12,090 bases of DNA from SAR202 cluster bacterium. GTDB lineage: Bacteria; Chloroflexota; Dehalococcoidia; UBA3495. Shown one piece after another: positions 1 through 7,092 of this stretch (positions within the stretch are counted from its first letter, which is position 1; the number at the start of each line of letters is the position of its first letter). The notes below the pieces were generated by a model. The model saw nothing but the letters and a program-made list of their open reading frames with translations, ran no database searches and was not told where the DNA came from. The stretch is taken from assembly GCA_009392075.1 (NCBI GenBank), contig VFHG01000088.1, forward strand, positions 1-12,090, given 5' to 3'. Position numbers and translations under genes: made by a program.

Positions 1-29
1 TACCCGGATATTCCCGAAACCTTAACTCT

Positions 30-67
30 GTTACCGGATTAGTCACCGGTGTATGTCACCGGTGTAT
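30..67. promoter_or_regulatory. Tandem 13-bp repeats, candidate operator of the MFS gene
   Basis: Two perfect, adjacent 13-bp copies of GTCACCGGTGTAT lie at 42-54 and 55-67. A degenerate 12-bp copy, GTTACCGGATTA, sits directly before them at 30-41. Each perfect copy contains the 8-bp palindrome CACCGGTG (45-52 and 58-65), so each could bind one symmetric protein dimer. A -10-like TATAAC follows at 103-108 and the next gene starts at 133. The sites would therefore lie roughly 50-70 bp upstream of transcription start, a distance more typical of an activator than of a simple repressor. The repeats are seen directly; the regulatory role is inferred. Confidence 0.45.
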
Positions 68-132
68 ACTGCCCATCGTGTGTTTGATGTATTGGATATC
101 TATATAACAGGTACCGTGGAGAATTAAGAACT

Positions 133-1386
133 TTGGCTGAAGCTGTAGACCCACAATCGATTGCCGATCCACAACAACAGCGCACCAAAGACCCGGTGAT
201 GGCCACCACGGTGATTGGCGCCCACGCCCTGGAGCACATGTACGGCCGCGCCTTCTTGGTGCTAATCCCCCAGATCTACATCACCTTGGGTCTCGCTCCT
301 ATCCAAGCCGGCTTGCTGGACGCAGTCAGGCAGCTTTCCGGCGGCGCCACGAGCATGACCGGCGGCTTCTTCGTCGATATGTTCCAGCATCGCAGGGCTC
401 ATATCCTCGCCTTCAGCATGAGCCTGATCGCCATCGGTTACTTCCTAGTGTCGATCGCGCCGACCTACGGCCTGATCCTGGCTTCCCTTGCGCTGGCTTC
501 GGCCGGGACTGCATTGTGGCACCCACCGGCCCTGGGCCTGCTGGCCCAGCGATTCCCTAGGCAACGTGGTCTCTTTATATCGCTGCACCGTTCCACCGGA
601 AACGTCGGCGACTGGCTTGGTCCGTTGATCGTCGGCGGCCTGCTGGCTGTCGTTGGATGGCGTTGGATCATGGGCGGCGGCACCCCGGTACTGCTCGCGC
701 TGGCGGTGGTCATATTCTTCCTGTTGCGCAACGTAGGCGGCCCCAAAATCGAAGGAGTCGATTACGGTGCAAAATTCCGGACCCAGATGCGCGACATGCG
801 CGAGTCTTTCCGGGGCACCGGCATGTGGTGGATATTCACCGTCTCCGCAGTGCGCGGTATGGGTGACCGGTCATTGCTCTGGGTCATTCCTCTGTATCTG
901 TCGGACCAACTTGAACTAAGCAATTTCTGGGTCGGCTTCCACGTGGCTCTGCTGGCGGCGCCGGGCATCTTCGCCGGGCCGTTGTTCGGGGCATTGTCGG
1001 ACCGTATCGGAAGAAAACCAATCATCATATTCATCATGGCCTCGGCCGTCATCTTCCCGACCACAATGGCTTTAGGCGGCGACGGACCCGGCATGACCGC
1101 CTCGGTGCTGATGTTTGGAGTGTTCTTGTTCTCGGTCAACTCCCTAACTCAGGCGGCGGCCATCGATGTTGCAGCCGCCAAGGGTCTGGAAGGGACGTTC
1201 ATCGGACTCATGTGGGGCAGCAATGCATTCTTCGGAGCCATGGCGTCAATCATCGCAGGGGTGATCGTGGAGTACATCGGCTGGCATGCAGCCTTCTACT
1301 TCGCCTCCGGGTTGTTCTTCCTGGGCTTCCTATCGTCCTTAGCGCTCCCAGGCAAGTTCATAACCCGAGACCCAACTCCAGCCTAA
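133..1386 (+). CDS. MFS permease, fosmidomycin-resistance (Fsr)-like
   Basis: This is a 417-residue inner-membrane transporter of the major facilitator superfamily, with about twelve hydrophobic segments in two halves. The first half holds WHPPALGLLAQRFPRQRG (129-146) followed by SLHRSTGNVGDWLGP (150-164). These are close to the HPP...RG...SLHGtgGnvG signature of Fsr-type MFS exporters. The second half has the loop motif GALSDRIGRKP (286-296). A hydrophilic stretch near 201-228 separates the halves. The start is TTG at 133, because GGAGAA at 118-123 lies 9 nt upstream. The internal ATG at 199 has no ribosome binding site, although starting there would remove only a polar N-terminus. A TATAAC -10-like box lies at 103-108 with no good -35, consistent with activator dependence. 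The substrate cannot be read from the sequence; drug or small organic acid efflux is possible. Confidence 0.85.
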   Translation: MAEAVDPQSIADPQQQRTKDPVMATTVIGAHALEHMYGRAFLVLIPQIYITLGLAPIQAGLLDAVRQLSGGATSMTGGFFVDMFQHRRAHILAFSMSLIAIGYFLVSIAPTYGLILASLALASAGTALWHPPALGLLAQRFPRQRGLFISLHRSTGNVGDWLGPLIVGGLLAVVGWRWIMGGGTPVLLALAVVIFFLLRNVGGPKIEGVDYGAKFRTQMRDMRESFRGTGMWWIFTVSAVRGMGDRSLLWVIPLYLSDQLELSNFWVGFHVALLAAPGIFAGPLFGALSDRIGRKPIIIFIMASAVIFPTTMALGGDGPGMTASVLMFGVFLFSVNSLTQAAAIDVAAAKGLEGTFIGLMWGSNAFFGAMASIIAGVIVEYIGWHAAFYFASGLFFLGFLSSLALPGKFITRDPTPA

Positions 1387-1434
1387 TAACCGGTGATTCG
1401 CTCGTCGGATGACGCGGTGGGAGCAACGCGGCCG

Positions 1435-2034
1435 TTACAGGCCAGAGTCTAGGGCTTTTTGGTACTGCTCCGGAGTGTTCAAGTCCCAAAGTAGCGAAGG
1501 GTCATCTAGTTCCAAGCGTTCCGTGGCGTCTTCGTGCCGCCGCACCACGGCTTTGAGCCCCTGGGATTCTTCTTCGATGTCGGCCAGTTCTGGCAATAGT
1601 TCGGCGGCGATCAGAATCGGATGGCCGCCTTTGCCGCCGTGAGTCGGGATGGTGATCCGGTAGGATGAGGACTGGTGTCTTTCGAGCAATGTCCGCACTG
1701 TGTCTGGATCGCGAGGCTGGTCCACGTTCAGTAGTAGCACGTCCAACACCTGCTCGCCGCTAAGGGCGGTTACTCCGGTCTTCAGTGAAGTGGTCTTGCC
1801 CTGAAGGTAATCGTTATTCAAGGCCCACGTCGCGCCGTCGACGGCCTCGATGATCGGTTTCAGGCGTTCGGCATCATGGCCGATGACCACTACGACTTGT
1901 TCAACACCAGCGTCTAGTAGCGAACGGAGTTGGTGTTCGATAAGGCTCGTGTGCCGCCAAGGAAGCAGGGCCTTCAGTTGGCCCATGCGGCTGGACTCAC
2001 CGGCGGCCAGAAGTATCGCCCAAACGCCGCGCAT
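1435..2034 (-). CDS. mocA: MocA-like molybdenum cofactor cytidylyltransferase
   Basis: This is a 199-residue NTP-transferase (MobA-like fold). In this family, members linked to XdhC attach CMP to molybdopterin-Mo to give the MCD cofactor used by xanthine dehydrogenase and CO dehydrogenase-type hydroxylases in the cytoplasm. The nucleotide-binding signature LAAGESSRMGQLKALLPW (9-26) is intact. So are the N-x-D-Y-x-x-G-x-x-x-S-L segment at 74-84, VDQP at 104-107 (metal/nucleotide Asp), GGKGGHP at 133-139 and DLNTPEQY at 184-191. The Leu-Leu-Pro-Trp form and the GHP motif favour MocA (CTP) over MobA (GTP). Length is normal. It lies 11 bp after xdhC on the same strand; its AGGGCG ribosome binding site overlaps the xdhC stop codon, so the two are probably translationally coupled. 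A related reading is the nicotine-locus NboR-type enzyme, with the same chemistry. Confidence 0.85.
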   Translation of the reverse strand: MRGVWAILLAAGESSRMGQLKALLPWRHTSLIEHQLRSLLDAGVEQVVVVIGHDAERLKPIIEAVDGATWALNNDYLQGKTTSLKTGVTALSGEQVLDVLLLNVDQPRDPDTVRTLLERHQSSSYRITIPTHGGKGGHPILIAAELLPELADIEEESQGLKAVVRRHEDATERLELDDPSLLWDLNTPEQYQKALDSGL

Positions 2035-2045
2035 AGGGATTCGCC

Positions 2046-3221
2046 CTAGACTTCTACTGAGGTTTCGAGTGAGTCTTCAGCTGAGTCTTCAAGTGCGTCT
2101 TCGGGCGTGCGTTCGACGATCTCAGCGGCCCGGTCTATGTACCAGTCGCCCATCTGCATTTGCCCGCCGTCGCCGCCGCGCCGCACCATTATGATCTCCG
2201 ACATGATGCTCACGGCCAATTCCTCAGGCTCCAAAGCGCCGATGTTCAGCCCGATGGGTGCGTAGACCTCTTTGATGCGCTCCAAGGGCACGCCCTGCTT
2301 CAGCAGACGCCTGTAAATCATAATGGTCTTGCGGCGGCTGCCCAGCACGCCGATATATCGGGCGCGGGTCTTCAGTGCCGATTCCAAGGCCATATCGTCA
2401 AACCGGTGGCCCCGGGTTGCAACCACCACGAAACTGTTCACGTTCAGGTCAAGGTGGTCGGACCATTTGTCGTAGGTGGCGACAACTGTTTCTTCCGCAT
2501 TCGGGAACCGTTCTTCGTTGGAGAACTCGGGCCGGTCGTCCACCACATACACCCGGTAGCCCAACGAATAGGCCAGGTCTGCAGTGGCCTTGCCGACATG
2601 TCCTCCGCCCACCATGACCAGCGTCGGAGGCGTAGTAAAGCCTTCAACGAAAACCTCTGTGCCGTCGGCGAGGCTGAATGCCTCGTTGCTGCCGACGTCC
2701 GCCACTCTCTCCGCGATCTCGATGGCTTGGGTGTCCAGTTCCGCGGTCCCCAATGAACCGGTGACAGAGCCATCAGACCGCAGCAACAATTTGGCGCCCA
2801 GGGCCGGGCCGCCTTCTTTAGCGTTAACAACCGTGGCCAGGCTTACCGGTTGGCCGCCGTCGTAGGCTTCCACGATCTCAGAGCCGACGGACAAGAAGTC
2901 GTCTGGTTCACGCAGCGGTTGCAGATAGAAATACATGGTGCCGCCGCAGACAAGGCCGTCACGGGCGGCGATGTCTTCGTTCAGATAATAGTCTTTGAAT
3001 TCAGCTCCCCCGTTCAGGCGCAGAATCTCTTTCGCCGCAAACCAGATGTCGCCCTCAACGCAGCCGCCGCCCAGCGTGCCAACTCCGGAGCCGTCCTGCC
3101 GGACAAGCAACATCGCGCCGGCTTTCTGAGGCGTGGAACCTTTCGTCCGCACCACAGTGGCCAGAACACAGGGTTGACCCTCTTTCAAGTCGTCAATCGC
3201 TCCTTGTATAACTTCTCTCAT
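2046..3221 (-). CDS. xdhC: XdhC/CoxI family molybdenum-cofactor insertion protein
   Basis: This is a 391-residue cytosolic chaperone that, in this family, binds the molybdenum cofactor, helps its sulfuration and delivers it to a molybdenum hydroxylase. Residues 15-66 form the N-terminal XdhC_CoxI domain (GSTPQKAGAMLLV, then GTLGGGCVEGD). Residues 123-172 look like a second, decayed copy (GQPVSLATVV...GAKLLLRSDG...GSLG). Residues 200-345 form the Rossmann XdhC_C domain with VGGGHVGKA, VVATRGHRFDDMAL, YIGVLGSRRK and APIGLNIGALEPEELAVSI. The tail from about 361 is an unusual acidic extension. The start is supported by GAGGG (3227-3231), 5 nt upstream of ATG. It heads a two-gene unit with mocA. 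No structural gene of a molybdenum enzyme is present in the window, so the client enzyme must be elsewhere. A GATAAT box at 3261-3266 (minus strand) might serve as its -10, but no -35 is clear. Confidence 0.92.
   Translation of the reverse strand: MREVIQGAIDDLKEGQPCVLATVVRTKGSTPQKAGAMLLVRQDGSGVGTLGGGCVEGDIWFAAKEILRLNGGAEFKDYYLNEDIAARDGLVCGGTMYFYLQPLREPDDFLSVGSEIVEAYDGGQPVSLATVVNAKEGGPALGAKLLLRSDGSVTGSLGTAELDTQAIEIAERVADVGSNEAFSLADGTEVFVEGFTTPPTLVMVGGGHVGKATADLAYSLGYRVYVVDDRPEFSNEERFPNAEETVVATYDKWSDHLDLNVNSFVVVATRGHRFDDMALESALKTRARYIGVLGSRRKTIMIYRRLLKQGVPLERIKEVYAPIGLNIGALEPEELAVSIMSEIIMVRRGGDGGQMQMGDWYIDRAAEIVERTPEDALEDSAEDSLETSVEV
2059..2106. repeat. Degenerate 12-bp tandem repeat in the 3' end of xdhC
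   Basis: Four consecutive 12-mers can be lined up: GAGGTTTCGAGT, GAGTCTTCAGCT, GAGTCTTCAAGT and GCGTCTTCGGGC. The middle two are nearly identical. Because the unit is a multiple of three, on the coding (minus) strand it gives a run of acidic tetrapeptides (PEDA, LEDS, AEDS, LETS) at residues 373-388 of XdhC, just before the stop. It looks like a small in-frame minisatellite that built the acidic tail. Confidence 0.6.
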
Positions 3222-3417
3222 CTAAACCCTCATTAAACCAGGTTTGCGCCAGGTTACCGAATTATCATTGACTTAGCTCGAGACCCAGTTCCACAGCAGT
3301 GATGTGGGCCATCCTGAGGTCTTTGTGAGCTAGCTTAACAAAATCGGACGGGTGGGAGCAAATATTTACAGGCGTCGATACGCACGAAAACCGGTTCAAT
3401 TCCGACGCGTTAACACT

Positions 3418-3445
3418 GTAACAACAGGCACAATTCAGTTACAAT
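3418..3445 (+). promoter_or_regulatory. Candidate promoter placing transcription start at the PuuD-like start codon
   Basis: GTAACA (3418-3423, four of six -35 matches) is separated by 16 bp from TACAAT (3440-3445, five of six -10 matches). The expected transcription start is about 3452-3456, which coincides with the ATG at 3456. The ATG at 3444 would lie inside the -10 box and could not be translated from this transcript. No Shine-Dalgarno sequence precedes either ATG. A leaderless mRNA is therefore a reasonable reading. Confidence 0.4.
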
Positions 3446-3455
3446 GTTATGTCAT

Positions 3456-4166
3456 ATGGCAATTGTAGCAATTACCTCTTCCGGTCACAAAAACGCACGC
3501 CGATACGTTGAAGTGATGGAGTCCGCAGGGGCGGCTGTACGCGTAGTAATCCCAGATGACCACTCCGATGTGGCCACAGACGAAGTGATGCGCGACGTTG
3601 GCGGTCTCCTACTGTGCGGAGGGCCGGACATTGATCCAGTTCTCTATGGTGAAGAGCCAGACGCCAGTGCCGGGCTAACGCTGAACCGACCCCTGGACGA
3701 CCTGGAATTACGTGTTCTGGAATACGCGTTAGAGCGCGACATGCCTGTGTTGGCCATCTGCCGGGGCATGCAACTGCTGAACGTATTCTTCGGCGGCAAG
3801 TTGATCCAGGACTTACCAGGCCACAAAGCTCACAAGGTCGACGGAAAATGGGAGTCGGCCTCTCATACGATATACCTGGCGCCTGGCGCAAAAGCCGCGC
3901 CGGTGATTGGAATGGCAGGATTCTTCAAGGTGAACAGCCTGCATCACCAAGGGCTGAAAGAGGCGCAACGGGCCCCGCGCCTGATGACCACTGCATATGA
4001 GGTGGAGGATGGGTTGATCGAAGGGTTGGAGAGTCCGGAGCATAGCTGGGTGATTGGCCTGCAGTGTCATCCGGAAAGACAAGATGAGGTCCCCAAGATG
4101 TTCGATAACCTGTTTCTTGGATTGCAAGAACGGGCCGAAACCTTCATCTCTGAATTCGCCGCCTGA
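3456..4166 (+). CDS. PuuD-like gamma-glutamyl hydrolase (class I GATase, peptidase C26)
   Basis: This is a 236-residue cytosolic hydrolase of the class I glutamine amidotransferase fold. Characterised relatives cleave gamma-glutamyl amides, such as gamma-glutamyl-GABA in putrescine breakdown. The nucleophile elbow AICRGMQLLNV carries the catalytic Cys102, and GLQCHPE carries His205 and Glu207. The LLLCGGPDIDPVLYGEE segment and NSLHHQG match the C26 subgroup, and nothing catalytic is missing. I chose ATG 3456 because the protein then begins MAIVAITSS, as relatives do; a start at 3444 adds four residues and overlaps a good -10 box. No other polyamine gene is adjacent, so the natural substrate is uncertain. 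It precedes gyrA on the same strand by 94 bp, but gyrA appears to have its own promoter. Confidence 0.85.
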   Translation: MAIVAITSSGHKNARRYVEVMESAGAAVRVVIPDDHSDVATDEVMRDVGGLLLCGGPDIDPVLYGEEPDASAGLTLNRPLDDLELRVLEYALERDMPVLAICRGMQLLNVFFGGKLIQDLPGHKAHKVDGKWESASHTIYLAPGAKAAPVIGMAGFFKVNSLHHQGLKEAQRAPRLMTTAYEVEDGLIEGLESPEHSWVIGLQCHPERQDEVPKMFDNLFLGLQERAETFISEFAA

Positions 4167-4199
4167 CTGATTCGTTTTCCTAAAATACCCAAGAGTCGT

Positions 4200-4227
4200 T
4201 TGAGTCGTGAAGATACAGTCTTTTAAT
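4200..4227 (+). promoter_or_regulatory. Candidate gyrA promoter
   Basis: TTGAGT (4200-4205, four of six -35 matches) and TTTAAT (4222-4227, five of six -10 matches) are separated by 16 bp. This predicts a transcription start near 4234 and a leader of about 27 nt that contains the strong AAGGAG ribosome binding site at 4246-4251. The -35 overlaps a short direct repeat, GAGTCGT twice within 4192-4208. No factor for that repeat is known to me. Confidence 0.45.
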
Positions 4228-4260
4228 CCCAAGTATTGGACTCTCAAGGAGCATTAGCTG

Positions 4261-6933
4261 ATGGTAACAACTAACCCCGAAGAACCTACCTCGGGAGAAC
4301 GTCCGGTACGCATACAAGACGAGATGCGCACTTCGTATCTGACGTATGCGATGAGCGTTATCGTGTCCCGGGCGCTTCCCGACGTGCGCGACGGACTGAA
4401 ACCGGTCCACCGCCGGATCCTATACGCGATGCACGACATGGGCATCCGCCCCGGCGGCGCCTATAGAAAGAGCGCCAGGATCGCCGGAGAAGTGCTGGGC
4501 AAGTTCCATCCCCATGGTGAAGGGTCGGTGTACGACGCCCTCGTCCGTTTGGCCCAAGATTTCTCCATGCGCTACCCGCTCATCACAGGGCAAGGCAACT
4601 TCGGCAGCATCGACGGCGACCCTCCTGCCGCTATGCGGTACACCGAAGCCCGGCTGGCCCCCATCGCCGATGAATTGCTTGCGGATATAGACCAGAACAC
4701 CGTCAACTTCACACCAAACTTCGACGACTCTCTGGGTGAGCCTACCGTTCTTCCGGCACGACTGCCCAACATGCTGATCAATGGAGCATCCGGCATCGCC
4801 GTGGGTATGGCCACCAACATACCTCCCCACAATCTAGGCGAGGTCTGCGACGCCGTCGTCAGGCTGATCGACGACCCAGATACCTCCACTGAACAATTGA
4901 TGCGGTCGATCAAGGGCCCCGACTTTCCTACGGGCGCCAATATCCTCGGCCACATGGGGATCTACGACACCTACACCACTGGCCGTGGCCGGATCATCAT
5001 GGAAGCCACGACCGAGATCGAAGAGATCCCTAACAGCCGTGACCGGGAACAGATAATTATCACCGAACTTCCCTATCAGGTTAACAAGGCGAATCTGGTC
5101 GAGAAAATCGCGAACCTTACCAGAGAGAAGAAACTGGACGGTATATCTGACATCCGGGACGAGTCCGACCGCCACGGTATGCGGATCGTCATCGAACTGC
5201 GCCGCGACGCCCAAACTTACGTGGTGATGAACAACCTGTTCCGTCATACGGCGCTCAGATCGTCATTCAACACCATCATGTTGGCCCTGGTTGACGGCCA
5301 ACCCCAGATACTTCCGCTGAAGCGTTGCCTGGTCCTGTTCATTGAACACCGCCAGGTAGTGATTCGCCGCCGGTCTGAATACCAGTTGCAGAAAGCCCAA
5401 GAGCGCGACCACGTGGTCCAGGGGCTTCTGTTAGCGCTGGACCGTATGGATGAGGTCATTCAGATCATCCGGGATTCCGCCGATGTGGAAGCAGCCCGGA
5501 ATAACCTGATGACAACTTTGGACCTGAGCGAGGTCCAAGCCCAGGCCATCTTGGAGATGCAGCTTCGCCGTTTGGCCGCTTTGGAGCGCGAACGGTTGGA
5601 GAAAGAGCACGACGACCTGGTCGCTAAAATTACCGAACTCGAAGCCTTGCTGGCCAGCCCGGAATTGGTCATGGCCGAGATAAAAACAGAGACTCAAGCT
5701 CTAAAAAAGACTTTCAACAACCCACGCCGGACCGTGATCCACGATGCCGAGCTCGCCGACCAGACCGACGAGTCGTTCATTCCCCACGAAGACGCGATCA
5801 TCACCCTCAGCCAAAAGGGCTACGTGAAACGGGTGCCTTCCGATACCTTCCGCACTCAGCACCGCGGTGGCAAGGGCGTCGTCGGCATGCGTACTAGAGA
5901 AGACGATGCCGTGTTGGACTTGGTGGTTGTGGACACCCACGACACTCTGTTCTTCTTCACCAACCGGGGAAGGGTATATCCGTTGAAGGCATACCAGATC
6001 CACGGAGACTCATCCCGCACCAGCAGGGGCGTTTTGCTGGCCAACCTGCTTCCCTTGGACCGGGGAGAGGCAATCCAGGCCATGCTCCTAATCGACAATC
6101 CCAGAGACGAATACCCTCTGTTGTTGGCGACCAAGAAGGGTGAGATCAAAGCTCTTAAAACCGGTGAACTCACCCGCATCCGCCCCTCCGGGTTGATTGT
6201 TTTCGACCTTGAGCAAGGCGATGAGTTGGTCTCGGTCGCCCAGGTGGGCGAAGCCAAAGACGTGGTCATGGTCACCGAGCAGGGTCAGGCGATCAAATTC
6301 CCCGTCGCCGGGCTGACTCCCCGCTCCCGGACCGCCGGAGGTGTCAGAGGGATCCGGTTGTTGAACAAAGACGAGGTCGTCGCCATGAGCACGGTGACAC
6401 CCAACAGTCATCTGTTGATCGTCAGCCAAGGCGGCTACGGAAAGAGCACCCCCTTGGCCAGCTACCCCCGCCATTCGAGGGGCGGCCAGGGCGTGCGAAC
6501 ATTCCGTACAACCGAGAAAGCCGGCAAGGTGGCGGCTGCCAGGGTGGTCTCGGAAGGGCCAGGACAGCTGATTCTTATCGTCTCAGCCAAGGCCCAGGTG
6601 GTCCGAATCACTTTGGAAGACGTCAGGGTCACTGGGCGAAACACCCAAGGTGTGATTGTCTGGCGCGACCGGGAACCGGATGACTACGTTGCTTCCATAG
6701 CTTGCTTCCAAGAATCGGACACTCAGAGCGCTCCTGACGGAGAAAGCAATGGAAAATCTCCATCCAAACCTAAGAACACAGCGTCCAAAGCCAGCAAAGC
6801 CGAAGTTGATACTGAAGACACCGAAGAGATCGAAGATACGGAGGAAGTAATCGAGAACGAAGATGTCGATCAGGCCGACGAGCCCGACGAGGGTCAAGAC
6901 GACGCTGAAACCGAAGAGGAGTCTGAAGAGTAA
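4261..6933 (+). CDS. gyrA: DNA gyrase subunit A
   Basis: This is an 890-residue A subunit of DNA gyrase, which cuts and rejoins DNA to introduce negative supercoils together with GyrB. The catalytic Tyr127 sits in AAMRYTEARL, equivalent to E. coli Tyr122. The helix-turn-helix/QRDR region is FHPHGEGSVYDALVRL (83-98), where the E. coli Ser83 position is Gly88 and Asp87 is Asp92. A coiled-coil region spans roughly 370-480. The C-terminal beta-pinwheel begins near 505. Its GyrA box reads QHRGGKG (533-539), one substitution from the classic Q(R/K)RGG(R/K)G, which favours gyrase over topoisomerase IV. A Lys/Ser-rich linker (831-847) leads to a strongly acidic tail (848-890, 26 Asp/Glu, no basic residue). 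The start has AAGGAG 9 nt upstream. gyrB is not adjacent. A stem-loop region lies before the next gene. Confidence 0.97.
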   Translation: MVTTNPEEPTSGERPVRIQDEMRTSYLTYAMSVIVSRALPDVRDGLKPVHRRILYAMHDMGIRPGGAYRKSARIAGEVLGKFHPHGEGSVYDALVRLAQDFSMRYPLITGQGNFGSIDGDPPAAMRYTEARLAPIADELLADIDQNTVNFTPNFDDSLGEPTVLPARLPNMLINGASGIAVGMATNIPPHNLGEVCDAVVRLIDDPDTSTEQLMRSIKGPDFPTGANILGHMGIYDTYTTGRGRIIMEATTEIEEIPNSRDREQIIITELPYQVNKANLVEKIANLTREKKLDGISDIRDESDRHGMRIVIELRRDAQTYVVMNNLFRHTALRSSFNTIMLALVDGQPQILPLKRCLVLFIEHRQVVIRRRSEYQLQKAQERDHVVQGLLLALDRMDEVIQIIRDSADVEAARNNLMTTLDLSEVQAQAILEMQLRRLAALERERLEKEHDDLVAKITELEALLASPELVMAEIKTETQALKKTFNNPRRTVIHDAELADQTDESFIPHEDAIITLSQKGYVKRVPSDTFRTQHRGGKGVVGMRTREDDAVLDLVVVDTHDTLFFFTNRGRVYPLKAYQIHGDSSRTSRGVLLANLLPLDRGEAIQAMLLIDNPRDEYPLLLATKKGEIKALKTGELTRIRPSGLIVFDLEQGDELVSVAQVGEAKDVVMVTEQGQAIKFPVAGLTPRSRTAGGVRGIRLLNKDEVVAMSTVTPNSHLLIVSQGGYGKSTPLASYPRHSRGGQGVRTFRTTEKAGKVAAARVVSEGPGQLILIVSAKAQVVRITLEDVRVTGRNTQGVIVWRDREPDDYVASIACFQESDTQSAPDGESNGKSPSKPKNTASKASKAEVDTEDTEEIEDTEEVIENEDVDQADEPDEGQDDAETEEESEE

Positions 6934-7023
6934 CCAGAACCCATCTATTGGAAGAAAGAAAAGCAAATTCAGCTACGGTTGACGCTTGAACAGAAACAAA
7001 TTGTTCCATACCATATTAATATA

Positions 7024-7058
7024 AATATTGATAATGCCCGATATTCATTATCAATATT
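7024..7058. repeat. Perfect 13-bp inverted repeat in AT-rich leader
   Basis: AATATTGATAATG (7024-7036) and CATTATCAATATT (7046-7058) are exact reverse complements around a 9-nt spacer. The arms contain only two G:C pairs each and no U-run follows, so this is a poor intrinsic terminator for gyrA. Ending 34 bp before the hydrolase start, it is better placed as an operator or leader stem. The surrounding 6955-7075 stretch is clearly more AT-rich than the flanking genes. Confidence 0.5.
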
Positions 7059-7092
7059 ACCTGGGGTCAAATTACTCCGAGAGCGTTATTAG

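Noticed and set aside
1..42. A 13-codon open frame ending in TAG at 40-42, possibly the 3' end of an upstream gene.
   Set aside because: It is too short to judge, it overlaps the repeat region, and open frames of this length are common by chance.
2160..2756. A 198-codon plus-strand frame opposite xdhC, and other long antisense frames across gyrA.
   Set aside because: They are by-products of GC-rich codon use in well-supported genes on the other strand; none shows motifs.
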